DNA of 64,000 nucleotides from Streptomyces anulatus. Its GTDB lineage: Bacteria > Actinomycetota > Actinomycetes > Streptomycetales > Streptomycetaceae. Location of the stretch: NCBI RefSeq assembly GCF_014650675.1, contig NZ_BMVK01000006.1:372001-436000 (forward strand), in the 5' to 3' direction. The notes beneath the pieces were generated by a model. The model had not been told where the DNA came from. It saw nothing but the letters and a program-made list of their open reading frames with translations, and made no database searches. The translations under genes were made by a program, and so were the position numbers. Positions 35,528 to 43,656 of this stretch are shown here, one piece after another. Each line of letters starts with the position of its first letter. The first letter of the stretch is position 1.

Positions 35528-36571
35528 ATGACCGCTCGCCGCAGGACCGCCGGAATCCTCGCCCTCGGTTTCGCACCGCTCGCACTGGCCGGGCTGGCCG
35601 CCGCCCCGGCCGTCGCGCACGGTTCGCTCACCGACCCGGTGAGCCGGGTGTCCGCGTGCTTCGCGGAGGGGCCGGAGAGCCCTGTGTCGGCGGCGTGCCG
35701 GGCGGCGGTCGCGGCGGGCGGGACCCAGGCGCTGTACGACTGGAACGGGGTGAACATCGCCAACGCGGCGGGCAAGCACCGTGAGTTGATCCCGGACGGC
35801 AAGCTGTGCAGCGCGGCCAACGACAAGTTCAAGGGCCTGGACCTCCCGCGCGCCGACTGGCCGGCCACCGCGCTGTCGGCGGGCAAGCACACCTTCCGGT
35901 TCCGTGCGACGGCTCCCCACCGGGGCTCGTTCGAGCTGTATCTCACCAAGCCCGGTTACGACCCCACGAAGCCGCTGGCCTGGTCGGACCTGGAGGCGAA
36001 GCCCTTCGCCGAGGCCACCGACCCGACGCTGGAGAACGGTTCGTACGTCTTCGACGGGACGATCCCCGAGCGCTCCGGGCGGCAGCTCGTCTACACGGTC
36101 TGGCAGCGCTCCGACTCCCCCGAGGCGTTCTACGCCTGCTCCGACGTGACGTTCGGCGGCGGTTCGGCGGGCGGCGGGACGCAGGACGGCGGCGCGGAGG
36201 AGGGTCAGCAGGGTTCCGGTGGCTCCGGCGCCGGGACCCCGGTGACGGCGCCCTCCGCACCGTCCGAGGAAGCGATCACCGAGGGTTCCGAGAAGTCGTC
36301 GGTCGAGCACAACGGCCACGGGGACGACGACGCGAACACCGGGGCGAAGGTCACCGCCGCCGCCCCGGCCGCCGAGGACGAGGGCAAGGCCGAGGGCAAC
36401 GCCCCGGAGGCCAACGCGGCGGGTGCGGAGGAGGTGCTGGCCGAGACGGGTGGCTCCAGCAGCAGCACCTTCCTGGCGATCGGGGGCGCCGGGGTGCTCG
36501 CCGCCGGCGCGGCCGTGCTGTTCGCCTCGCAGCGCCGGCGGGCCACCGCGGCGGGCCGCCACGGCCGCTGA
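35528..36571 (+). CDS. AA10 lytic polysaccharide monooxygenase with LAETG cell-wall anchor
   Basis: A 347-residue secreted protein. The signal peptide (residues 1-30) ends AAPAVA, leaving H31 as the new N-terminus; with a later His (APHRGSF) it forms the copper histidine brace of LPMOs, which cleave chitin or cellulose oxidatively. The catalytic domain runs to about residue 215, followed by a Gly/Ser/Glu-rich linker, the sortase motif LAETG (304-308), a hydrophobic segment and a basic tail RRRATAAGRHGR. Many LPMOs are freely secreted; this one should be attached to the wall by a class E sortase. The start has AAGGAGA upstream. The preceding gap 35392-35527 probably holds its promoter. Confidence 0.92.
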   Translation: MTARRRTAGILALGFAPLALAGLAAAPAVAHGSLTDPVSRVSACFAEGPESPVSAACRAAVAAGGTQALYDWNGVNIANAAGKHRELIPDGKLCSAANDKFKGLDLPRADWPATALSAGKHTFRFRATAPHRGSFELYLTKPGYDPTKPLAWSDLEAKPFAEATDPTLENGSYVFDGTIPERSGRQLVYTVWQRSDSPEAFYACSDVTFGGGSAGGGTQDGGAEEGQQGSGGSGAGTPVTAPSAPSEEAITEGSEKSSVEHNGHGDDDANTGAKVTAAAPAAEDEGKAEGNAPEANAAGAEEVLAETGGSSSSTFLAIGGAGVLAAGAAVLFASQRRRATAAGRHGR

Positions 36572-36597
36572 CCTCCGCAGCACCCCCTCTCATACCC

Positions 36598-36631
36598 CTG
36601 CCGCGTCCCTCCGGGACGTCGGGCGCGGCAG
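36598..36631. terminator. Candidate bidirectional terminator between LPMO and lipase
   Basis: CTGCCGCG (36598-36605) pairs with CGCGGCAG (36624-36631), with an inner TCCC/GGGA pairing in the loop. It lies in the 130-bp gap between the convergent LPMO and lipase genes. There is no strong T-run, as is common in Streptomyces. Confidence 0.5.
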
Positions 36632-36701
36632 GACGTGACGGGCCGGGGTCCGCCGTCCGCCCCATCGGACGCCGGGCCCCGGCCCGTCGTTGCGCGGCGG
36701 G

Positions 36702-37595
36702 TCAGCCGATGACCGAGGCGCAGGTGGTCGGGGTGGCGCGTGCCGGGTCGAGGGCGTTGGCCACTTCGTGGAAGGCGATGCGGTCGATGGTCCCGATCGC
36801 CACGTGCTCGGACAGGTCGACCGGGCACAGGTCCTGGAGCAGCACGTTGCGTACGTTCGGCCCGTCCAGGTACTGCGTGCGGTACGGGGTCACGACCTGG
36901 TCGTACTTGGTCGCGATGACGGTGTAGCGGACGCCCGGGACGGTGTCGCCGCCCGCGGTGAGCTTGGTGATGAAGGGTGATCCCGCGACCTGGTCGGCGA
37001 GTCCGGGGGTGTTGTCGCTGATGAACTTCTCGACGCCGGGGAAGAACGGCAGCAGCTTGGTGAGGCCGAGCAGCGTGGTGCCGTGGTTGTCCGGGGCGAT
37101 ACCGACGAGGGCGTTGACCTTGTCGGCGCCGCCGAGGAACTTCAGGTAGTAGTTCGGCATCATGCCGCCCTGGGAGTGGCCGACGAGGTCGGCCTTCGGG
37201 GCTCCCGTGGCGTCGAGGACCTTGTCGACGAACACGTCGAGCTGTTCGGCGGACTTGTCGATGGGGCCGAGGCCGTGGAAGAACGGCACGCCGGGGAGCT
37301 GGCCGTAGTCGAGGGAGAAGACGCAGTAGCCCCGGTTGACCAGGTAGGGGGCGAGGACCAGCCAGTTGTCGATCGAGTTCCCGAAGGTTCCGTGGACCAG
37401 GACGACGGGGCGGGGATGGGCGGCGGAGGGCTTGCAGGAGTAGTCGTTCCAGCCACGCGAGGTGGCCTCGGCGGCGGCCGGGGTGGCCGCGGTCGCGGTC
37501 GCCCCGGGGGCGACGAGGACGGTGAGGGCGAGGAGCAGGGCGGCGAGCAGGCTGCGCGTGCGGGGAACGCGCGCAGCACGGATCCAGGGCAGCAT
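36702..37595 (-). CDS. Secreted alpha/beta-hydrolase lipase (lipase class 2-like)
   Basis: A 297-residue protein with a basic, hydrophobic signal peptide (residues 1-37) and an alpha/beta-hydrolase fold: oxyanion region VVLVHGTFGNSIDNW near 65, nucleophile elbow GHSQGGMM near 140, an Asp in TKYDQVVTPY near 230 and the catalytic His in LSEHVAIGT near 265. It resembles Streptomyces extracellular lipases/esterases. AAGGAGA precedes ATG 37595. Two TTAC-N6-GTAA elements lie 86-127 bases upstream, so it may be under dedicated repression. Confidence 0.92.
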   Translation of the reverse strand: MLPWIRAARVPRTRSLLAALLLALTVLVAPGATATAATPAAAEATSRGWNDYSCKPSAAHPRPVVLVHGTFGNSIDNWLVLAPYLVNRGYCVFSLDYGQLPGVPFFHGLGPIDKSAEQLDVFVDKVLDATGAPKADLVGHSQGGMMPNYYLKFLGGADKVNALVGIAPDNHGTTLLGLTKLLPFFPGVEKFISDNTPGLADQVAGSPFITKLTAGGDTVPGVRYTVIATKYDQVVTPYRTQYLDGPNVRNVLLQDLCPVDLSEHVAIGTIDRIAFHEVANALDPARATPTTCASVIG

Positions 37596-37680
37596 CGTGT
37601 GGTCTCCTTGCGGCTCAAGGGAGGTGCGATGGCGGTGCGCCCTGTGGCCCGGACCACAAGCTTTATGTGCTCATGCCAAA

Positions 37681-37722
37681 TTACGCACGAGTAAGGTGGG
37701 GAGGGAAGTTACGCGTCGGTAA
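37681..37722. promoter_or_regulatory. Two tandem TTACGC-N2-(G/C)(A/G)GTAA sites upstream of lipase
   Basis: TTACGCACGAGTAA (37681-37694) and TTACGCGTCGGTAA (37709-37722) are two copies of a TTAC-N6-GTAA element spaced 28 bases start to start. They lie upstream of the lipase start (37595) and beyond the end of the convergently read MFS gene region. The regular spacing suggests cooperative binding by a dimeric regulator, not identified. Confidence 0.45.
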
Positions 37723-37828
37723 AAACTGGCGGGGCGGCGAGTGCTCACTCCCGGCCACCGACACGGCCGGCCGTCCGCCTCCCCCTGTCGGCGGGTGACG
37801 CGCGGCCGGCCGGTGACGGGCCGTCGGG

Positions 37829-39430
37829 TCAGGAAGTCGCCGCCCCTGTCGTGGACGTCGACTGGCCGGCCTCTCCCGTTTCGCCCGCAGCCCCTTCCCG
37901 ATCCGCGCCTTCGCCTGCGCGCCCCACGTTCCGGAGCAGCATCGTGGCCGTGACGGCCAGTGCGAGCATGACCGGGACGGAGCCCATCGCAATCCAGGCG
38001 AGGCCCTGGGCGAAGGAGTCCCTTGCCGCGGAGACGAGTTGGGCCCCTGTCTCCGCCGGCAGCCGCCCGGCGGCCTCAAGGGCCGCGGGCAGGTTGTCGG
38101 CGACCGCCTCCCGGGCGGAGGCGGGTACGCCGTCCGGCACCGAGCCGGTCATCCCGCCGTGGTAGGCGACGTTCAGCACGCTGCCGAGGACCGCGATGCC
38201 GAGGGCGCCGCCCAGCTCCTGGGTCGTCTCCCCCACCGCGGCCGCGGAGCCCGCCTGCTCGGGCGGCGCGGCGTCGACGATCATCCCGATCCCGAGGGAC
38301 GAGACCGGCATCAGGCCGGCGAACAGCAGCGACGCGGCCGTGACGACGGTTCCGATCCCGGAGCCGCTGTCCACCTGGGAGAGCACCGTGAAGCCGACAG
38401 CGGCGATCGTGAGACCGGCGCCGAAGACGTACCCCTTGCCCACCCGGGCCGCGACACCCTGGGCGACGAACATCGCGAGGGTTCCGCTGACGACCATCGG
38501 CAGGCTCCACACCGCCGACTCCAGCGGCTCCATGCCCACCACCATCTGGATGTACTGGGAGATGAGGAACTGACTGCCCAGCATGAACACCACGGTGAGG
38601 GTCAGCGTTCCGAGGGAGACGCTGAAGCCGCGGTTCGCGAAGAGCTTCATGTCGAGCAGCGGGTCGGTGAGCCGGCGCTGCCGCAGGACGAAGAGGGCGC
38701 CGATCACGAGACCGGTCACCAGGGACAGCAGCGGCAGCCAGGTGACACCTTCCTCGGCGAACTCCTTCACGCCGAGGACGACCAGCAGAATGGCGGCCAG
38801 CGACATCGCGGCGCTGGTCAGGTCGAGTCGGCCGGCGTCCGGGTTACGGACCTCCGGAAGCACCAGCGGGCCCGCCACCAGCAGGAACACCATGACCGGC
38901 ACGGCCACGAGGAAGACCGAACCCCACCAGAACGCCTCCAGCAGCACACCGCCGACCAGCGGGCCGACCGCGCCGCCCAGCATGAAGCTCGTCATCCACA
39001 CCGTGATGGCGAAGCTGCGCTGCTCGGCGTCGTGGAACATGGCGCTGATCAGCGAAAGCGTCGACGGGCCCAGTACCGCACCGGCAAGGCCGAGGAGGGC
39101 ACGGGCCACGATCAGCGTCTCCGCGGTGGGCGCGTAGGCGGCGAGCACCGACGCGAGGCCGAAGGCCACAGCCCCGGTCATCAGCATCCGGCGACGGCCG
39201 ATGCGGTCGCCGAGCGTCCCCATGGTGATCATCGCGCCGGCGATGACGAACCCGTAGACATCGGTGATCCAGAGCAGTTCCGCCCCGGACGGCTCCAGGT
39301 CCCGGCTCAGGGTCGGCAGCGCCAGATGGAGCACGCTCATGTCCATGATCACGAGCATCGCGGGCAGCGCCAGCGCCGCCAGCCCGATCCACTCGCGCAC
39401 CCCGGCGCGCGGCGCGGTTTCCGTGTCCAC
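37829..39430 (-). CDS. MFS multidrug exporter, DHA2 (14-TM) family
   Basis: A 533-residue protein with 14 hydrophobic segments. Motif A reads GTLGDRIGRRRML near residue 72; motif C-like glycine-rich segments lie near 150 (LGGAVGPLVGGVLL); D30 lies in the first helix region (VIMDMSVLHLALPTL). These features fit proton-driven exporters of the SmvA/QacA type. Its upstream region carries CTTACC/GGTAAG elements shared with the adjacent HxlR gene, so export is probably induced by a toxic ligand or redox signal sensed by that regulator. Confidence 0.92.
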   Translation of the reverse strand: MDTETAPRAGVREWIGLAALALPAMLVIMDMSVLHLALPTLSRDLEPSGAELLWITDVYGFVIAGAMITMGTLGDRIGRRRMLMTGAVAFGLASVLAAYAPTAETLIVARALLGLAGAVLGPSTLSLISAMFHDAEQRSFAITVWMTSFMLGGAVGPLVGGVLLEAFWWGSVFLVAVPVMVFLLVAGPLVLPEVRNPDAGRLDLTSAAMSLAAILLVVLGVKEFAEEGVTWLPLLSLVTGLVIGALFVLRQRRLTDPLLDMKLFANRGFSVSLGTLTLTVVFMLGSQFLISQYIQMVVGMEPLESAVWSLPMVVSGTLAMFVAQGVAARVGKGYVFGAGLTIAAVGFTVLSQVDSGSGIGTVVTAASLLFAGLMPVSSLGIGMIVDAAPPEQAGSAAAVGETTQELGGALGIAVLGSVLNVAYHGGMTGSVPDGVPASAREAVADNLPAALEAAGRLPAETGAQLVSAARDSFAQGLAWIAMGSVPVMLALAVTATMLLRNVGRAGEGADREGAAGETGEAGQSTSTTGAATS

Positions 39431-39465
39431 CGAAATCTCCCTTCCGGGCCACTCGACCCGTCGGG

Positions 39466-39506
39466 CTTACCCTAGGTTTTGAGCTTTCGATTGGTAAGGG
39501 CTTACC
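39466..39506. promoter_or_regulatory. Operator-like elements upstream of MFS exporter
   Basis: The region holds CTTACC at 39466-39471 and a perfect inverted repeat GGTAAG-GG-CTTACC at 39493-39506. GGGCTTACC occurs twice as a direct repeat. Similar CTTACC/CTTACG half-sites occur upstream of the HxlR gene, so this is a likely HxlR target (inference). Confidence 0.5.
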
Positions 39507-39593
39507 TGTCGGTCAGCCCCGGACCGGGCCGATAGCCAGCAGGCCGGACCGCCGGTCCGGGAGATCATTCGACGAGCCGTTCGGCACAGAAAA

Positions 39594-39619
39594 GCGCCCC
39601 GCTCCGGGGAGCGGGGCGC
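39594..39619 (-). terminator. Rho-independent terminator of the HxlR gene
   Basis: GCGCCCCGCT and AGCGGGGCGC form a perfect 10-bp stem with a 6-base loop. On the minus strand it is followed by TTTTCTG. It begins 14 bases past the HxlR stop codon. Confidence 0.85.
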
Positions 39620-39632
39620 CGGTGAACAGCGT

Positions 39633-39986
39633 TCACCTCACGTCGTCATGACGCTCGCGCGCGGCGACGATGTCTCCGATCCGATGCGTGATCCACTCGA
39701 CCAGGCCGCCCAGCGTCACCGCCAGTTCCCGCCCCAGGGGGGTGAGCGAGTAGGTCACCTGGGGCGGCACGGTCGCTTCGACCTCGCGGGCGATCAGCCC
39801 GTCCCGCACGAACACCCGCAGATTCTGGGACAGCATCTTCTCGCTGATGCCGCCGATCCTGTCCCGCAGCACGTAGAAGCGCATCGGCCCCTCCTGCAAC
39901 GAGGCCAGAATCAGCACGCCCCAGCGGCTGCTGACGTGATTCAGCACCGTCCGGGCCGGGCAGTCCGCCGTGAATGCGTCACTCAT
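39633..39986 (-). CDS. HxlR family transcriptional regulator
   Basis: A 117-residue winged-helix protein: C9 in FTADCPARTVL is the position of the redox- or aldehyde-sensing Cys in many HxlR proteins, followed by SSRWGVLILASLQEGPMRFY, LRDRIGGISEKMLSQNLR (recognition helix) and YSLTPLGREL. ATG 39986 is chosen with AAAGG seven bases upstream. It is flanked by the DHA2 exporter and, divergently, a DUF3533-like membrane protein. Repeated CTTAC half-sites in front of it and the exporter suggest autoregulation and control of export. Confidence 0.93.
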   Translation of the reverse strand: MSDAFTADCPARTVLNHVSSRWGVLILASLQEGPMRFYVLRDRIGGISEKMLSQNLRVFVRDGLIAREVEATVPPQVTYSLTPLGRELAVTLGGLVEWITHRIGDIVAARERHDDVR

Positions 39987-40017
39987 GGCGACGCCTTTCT
40001 CATCCTTGACCTCAGAG

Positions 40018-40060
40018 CTTACGTCCACATCCGGAACTTACCTCAGGACATGCCCTTACG
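40018..40060. promoter_or_regulatory. Three CTTAC(C/G) half-sites between HxlR and DUF3533-like genes
   Basis: CTTACG (40018-40023), CTTACC (40037-40042) and CTTACG (40055-40060) are spaced 19 and 18 bases apart, close to two helical turns. They match half-sites before the MFS exporter and lie between two divergent genes, so HxlR may control both. Confidence 0.4.
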
Positions 40061-40152
40061 AAAGGATAGCCCGAAGCTCGTCCACCCCCGGCGCTACGCC
40101 GTTCGGCCGCGCCCCGCCTGCGCTTGCGCCGCCCCGCCCGGACCGTGGGGGC

Positions 40153-41232
40153 ATGACTTTCGTCGACGAGGTGAAGAACGCCGTCACCCCACGGGCCGCC
40201 CTGCTCGTCATCGGTGTGCTCGGACTGCAGTTGCTGTTCATCGCGTCCTACGTCGGAGCGCTGCACAAGCCCAAGCCGACGGATGTCGCGTTCGGGGTGG
40301 TGGCCCCGCAGCAGATGTCCCAGCAGCTCGTCGACCGGCTGGACGAGCTCCCCGGCGGGCCGCTCGACCCCCGTACGGTGAGCAGCGCGGCCGAGGCCCG
40401 CGAGCAGATCATGAACCGCGACATCGACGGCGCCCTGATCGTCTCGCCGGAAGGCCGCACCGACACCCTGCTGGTCGCCTCCGGCGGCGGCACGGCTCTG
40501 GCCACTTCCCTGGAGCGGATCCTGACCGAGGTCGACGCCTCCCAGCAGCGGAGCGTGCGGACCGTGGACGTCGCCCCGGCCTCCGGCGAGGACTTCAACG
40601 GGCTCTCGTCCTTCTACCTGGTCGTCGGCTGGTGCGTGGGCGGCTATCTCTGCGCCTCGATCCTGGCGATCAGCGCCGGCGCCAAGCCCGCCAACCGGCA
40701 GCGGGCGGTGATCCGGACCGGAGCCATGGCCCTCTACTCGGTCGTGGGCGGCATCGGCGGCGCGATCATCATCGGCCCGGTCCTCGGCGCACTGCCGGGC
40801 AGCTTCTGGGGCCTGGCCGGCCTGGGCGCCCTGGTCGTCTTCGCGGTCGGCATGACCACGCTCGCGCTGCAGGCCCTCACCGGCATCGTCGGCATCGGCC
40901 TGGCCGTCCTCATCATCGTCATCGCGGGCAACCCGAGCGCGGGCGGCGCCTTCCCGCTGCCGATGCTCCCGGACTTCTGGCGGGCGATCGGCCCGGCCCT
41001 CCCGCCGGGGGCGGGCACCTGGGTGGCCCGCTCGATCGCCTACTTCCAGGGCAACGCGGTCACCGGGCCGCTGCTGGTGCTTTCGGCCTGGGCGGTCGTC
41101 GGCACGGCGCTGACCCTGCTGCTGTCGATGCGGCACCGGGCGGACGCGGATCCGACGGGCGCCGCGGTCACGGGCACCACGGCCACGGGCCCCGCCCCGG
41201 GAACGGACGCCGGCGGATCGACGGCGGCCTGA
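40153..41232 (+). CDS. YhgE/Pip-like membrane protein (DUF3533-type)
   Basis: A 359-residue protein with one N-terminal transmembrane helix (AALLVIGVLGLQLLFIASYV), an extracytoplasmic domain of about 130 residues, and five or six C-terminal helices from residue 155. This layout matches SNG1/YhgE/ABC-2-permease-like proteins, sometimes linked to export or to phage infection protein. The C-terminus is a Thr/Ala/Gly-rich tail. No ATPase partner is adjacent. It is divergent from the HxlR gene, sharing a region with HxlR-like half-sites. Its transported compound is unknown. Confidence 0.75.
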   Translation: MTFVDEVKNAVTPRAALLVIGVLGLQLLFIASYVGALHKPKPTDVAFGVVAPQQMSQQLVDRLDELPGGPLDPRTVSSAAEAREQIMNRDIDGALIVSPEGRTDTLLVASGGGTALATSLERILTEVDASQQRSVRTVDVAPASGEDFNGLSSFYLVVGWCVGGYLCASILAISAGAKPANRQRAVIRTGAMALYSVVGGIGGAIIIGPVLGALPGSFWGLAGLGALVVFAVGMTTLALQALTGIVGIGLAVLIIVIAGNPSAGGAFPLPMLPDFWRAIGPALPPGAGTWVARSIAYFQGNAVTGPLLVLSAWAVVGTALTLLLSMRHRADADPTGAAVTGTTATGPAPGTDAGGSTAA

Positions 41233-41296
41233 AGCCGGACCCGCCCCCTTCTCCCCGTCACTCCCCCTTCACGACTCTTCACCCCCCTTTTCCGCC

Positions 41297-41340
41297 TTCA
41301 CGCGCTTCACGCGCTTCACCCGCTTCACGCCCTTCACCCC
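41297..41340. repeat. Degenerate 9-bp tandem repeat
   Basis: Nearly five copies of TTCACGCGC with single-base variation lie between the DUF3533-like gene and the phospholipase gene. Frames through it would read repeated Val-Lys-Arg, which is not a credible protein. No function is evident. Confidence 0.8.
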
Positions 41341-41399
41341 TGATGATCCGTGTGTGGGGCCGCCCCGACGGCGGCCCCATCTGACATGCGCCCCAATTC

Positions 41400-41429
41400 T
41401 TGATGTCCGGTCAGCGCGACGACTAGGCA
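41400..41429 (+). promoter_or_regulatory. Possible promoter of phospholipase A2 gene
   Basis: TTGATG (41400-41405) and TAGGCA (41424-41429) are 18 bases apart, reading toward the phospholipase gene 95 bases downstream. The -10 box is weak, so this is tentative. Confidence 0.35.
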
Positions 41430-41523
41430 TGACAGGTCCATGGCGACATGCTGGAGCCGCCTCGTACCACCCGACGAGGAGCACGGCCAGGACCAACTCC
41501 CTTCTCCCCCACGGAGGTCGCTC

Positions 41524-42021
41524 ATGCGTCGTCGATTCACGGTTCCGCTCGCCGCAGTCGCCCTGTCGCTCCCGCTCAGCCTGATCACCGCCGCTTCCGC
41601 CTCGGCCGCACCCGCCGACAAACCTCAGGTGCTCAGCTCCTGGACCCAGACCAGCGCCTCCAGTCACAACGCCTGGAACGCCGCCCGCAACAACCAGGGC
41701 GCCTGGTCCGCGTACGGCTTCAACTGGTCGACGGACTACTGCAGCAGCTCCCCCGACAACCCGTTCGGCTTCCCCTTCCAGACCTCCTGCGCGCGCCATG
41801 ACTTCGGCTACCGGAACTACAAGGCTGCCGGTACGTTCTCCGCCAACAAGGCCCGCATCGACTCCGCCTTCTACGAGGACCTCAAGCGCGTGTGCGCCGG
41901 GTACTCGGGCGCGACGAAGACCTCGTGCAACGGCACCGCCTGGACCTACTACCAGGCCGTGAGCATCTTCGGCATCTCCCCGGCCAAGGCGGACTCCGAC
42001 AATCTGATCAAGGCCGCCTGA
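41524..42021 (+). CDS. Secreted prokaryotic phospholipase A2
   Basis: A 165-residue protein with a signal peptide (residues 1-28, ending ASASA-APAD) and a roughly 120-residue mature domain like the S. violaceoruber enzyme. The catalytic pair lies in CARHDFGYRNY (His-Asp near residue 97), the calcium site in STDYCSSSPDNPFG, and two disulfides are likely (four Cys). It releases the sn-2 fatty acid from phospholipids outside the cell with Ca. GGAGG sits six bases before ATG 41524. A strong hairpin follows the stop. Confidence 0.96.
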   Translation: MRRRFTVPLAAVALSLPLSLITAASASAAPADKPQVLSSWTQTSASSHNAWNAARNNQGAWSAYGFNWSTDYCSSSPDNPFGFPFQTSCARHDFGYRNYKAAGTFSANKARIDSAFYEDLKRVCAGYSGATKTSCNGTAWTYYQAVSIFGISPAKADSDNLIKAA

Positions 42022-42077
42022 CCGCCCGGCCGCCCGCTCCACCACGCACGACACCGCACCGCACCGCACCGCACAAG

Positions 42078-42109
42078 GGAGAGGCCCCCGGCGTACCGGG
42101 GGCCTCTCC
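42078..42109. terminator. Strong bidirectional terminator between phospholipase A2 and streptogrisin D
   Basis: A 14-bp perfect stem (42078-42091 pairing with 42096-42109) with a CGTA loop lies between the two convergent stop codons (42021 and 42134). It can end transcription from both sides. Confidence 0.85.
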
Positions 42110-42133
42110 TTGTCGCCGTGACGCGGTGGAGCG

Positions 42134-43219
42134 TCAGCCGATCTCGGCGCCGTAGGCGGCCAGCGCCTCCGGTACCGGCTGGAAGAAGGTCGTGCCGCCG
42201 GAGGAGCAGTCGCCGCTGCCGCCCGAGGTCAGACCGAGCGCGGTGTCGCCCGCGAAGAGGGCGCCGCCGCTGTCGCCGGGCTCGGCGCAGACCGTCGTCT
42301 GGATGAGGCCGTTGACGATGTCGCCGTTGCCGTAGTTGACCGTGGCGTCCAGCGCGGTGACCTCACCGTCGTGCACCTGGGTGGTGGAGCCGCTGCGGGT
42401 GACCGCCTGGCCGACCGTCGCGTCACCCGCCTGGGTGATCGCCTGGGTCGAGCCGTCGTAGAGGTTCACCTCGCTCGGGTGCGCGGTGTCCGAGGTGTAC
42501 TTGACCAGGCCGTAGTCGTTCTCCGGGAAGCTGGAGCCCTCGTTCGCCCCGATCTCCGAGCCGCCCTGGGTGTCCGACCAGCTGGTGACCGACTCGGTGC
42601 AGTGACCGGCGGTCAGGAAGTACGGCTCACCGCCCTTCACCACGTTGAAGCCGAGCGAGCAGCGGGAGCCGGAGCCCCAGATCGCGTCGCCGCCCGCGAT
42701 CATCGGCTTGAACTCGCCAGCCGTCCTGTTGAGTTCGGCCGTGCCGCCGAGCCCCTCGACCACGGCCGAGAGCTTCTTCCAGGCCGCACCGTCGACCGTG
42801 CTGTCGGCGGTGACGAGCACCTTGTTGCTCACCGGGTCGACCGCCCAGGAGGTTCCCGGGATCGTCGCCTTGTCGGTGAGGGTCCCCCGGGCCGACTTCA
42901 GCTCGGCGAGGGAGTTCTCCACGATTCTGGCCTTGCCGCCCGCCTGGCGGACCTGCTCGGCGCCGGCCTCGTCGACGACGTTCACGACGAGGGCCTTCGC
43001 CGTGGTGTCGTAGTACGAGCCTGCCGCGTCCGCGCCCAGGTCACGGTCCAGGGCGGTGGCCAGCTTTCCGGCCGCGTCCGCGCTGAGGGTCTTGGCCGTG
43101 AATGCCGGTACATCGTCACTGGCGTTCGCAGTCTGGAACGTGAATCCCGCTGCGACCAGGGCGACGACGGCCGAGCCGGCCAGCGTCGCGCGCTTCCTGG
43201 ATATGCGTCGATGCTTCAA
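42134..43219 (-). CDS. sprD: Streptogrisin D-type secreted serine protease precursor
   Basis: A chymotrypsin-like (S1E) protease with signal peptide, alpha-lytic-type propeptide and a 188-residue mature domain beginning IAGGDAIWGSGSRCSLGF. The triad is His in LTAGHCT, Asp in ENDYGLV and Ser in EPGDSGGALF; four Cys form two disulfides. As remembered, it is nearly identical to S. griseus SGPD. I start at TTG 43219 (361 residues) because AGGAGG lies six bases upstream and the signal peptide then begins KHRRISRKRATLAG. A GTG at 43312 would give 392 residues, the length I recall for the reported precursor, but lacks such a site. Confidence 0.93.
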   Translation of the reverse strand: MKHRRISRKRATLAGSAVVALVAAGFTFQTANASDDVPAFTAKTLSADAAGKLATALDRDLGADAAGSYYDTTAKALVVNVVDEAGAEQVRQAGGKARIVENSLAELKSARGTLTDKATIPGTSWAVDPVSNKVLVTADSTVDGAAWKKLSAVVEGLGGTAELNRTAGEFKPMIAGGDAIWGSGSRCSLGFNVVKGGEPYFLTAGHCTESVTSWSDTQGGSEIGANEGSSFPENDYGLVKYTSDTAHPSEVNLYDGSTQAITQAGDATVGQAVTRSGSTTQVHDGEVTALDATVNYGNGDIVNGLIQTTVCAEPGDSGGALFAGDTALGLTSGGSGDCSSGGTTFFQPVPEALAAYGAEIG

Positions 43220-43656
43220 CTTCGACCTCCTGTGGGGCCGTGCACGGAGCAAGTGGGGTGCCCGTACACGGAGGATGGGGAACCCACTATTCCGAGGCGG
43301 CGAAACGCACACAAGGTCGACTTCCAGACGTGCACACGACAGCGACGCTTCACACGCGAGGCGTTCACCTCCCCCGGGTCGTGCCACGTCGGTTCCGATT
43401 GCGAACACCCGGTGCAACCGTTGACGGCCCCTGGGTGAGGACTAGTCCTGTCCTGTATTCGCCTGTCCCGGTCCGCATGGTGTGCCCACCCGTCCGGATG
43501 CCGACGGAATCGTCCGCCGGGAGCCTCCCAGTACCTTCACAGTTCCTGTCGCCCAACAGTCCCGGTAACGCCTCTGATGGGTCATCATCGAAAGGGCAGC
43601 ACACGCCGGACACACCGTGTCCGGGCCGGCCGGGTGACCGAGCGGAGGAGGAACGG
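43220..43656. other. Gene-free divergent region between sprD and hydrolase
   Basis: 437 bases without a convincing gene, although the sprD frame continues open through part of it. It should hold divergent promoters. TTGACG (43421-43426) and TAGTCC (43443-43448) with a 16-base spacer could serve the hydrolase gene, but the -10 box is poor. No repeat or hairpin stands out. Confidence 0.4.

Noticed and set aside
41276..41346. Basic Val-Lys-Arg repeat peptide read on the minus strand
   Set aside because: It is only the translation of a degenerate 9-bp DNA repeat.
43313..43417. Further upstream ATG for streptogrisin D
   Set aside because: No ribosome-binding site, and the added residues match neither a signal peptide nor the recalled precursor.
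43240..43656. N-terminal extension of the alpha/beta-hydrolase
   Set aside because: The added 139 residues have no family match, and a strong GGAGGAGG site precedes GTG 43657.
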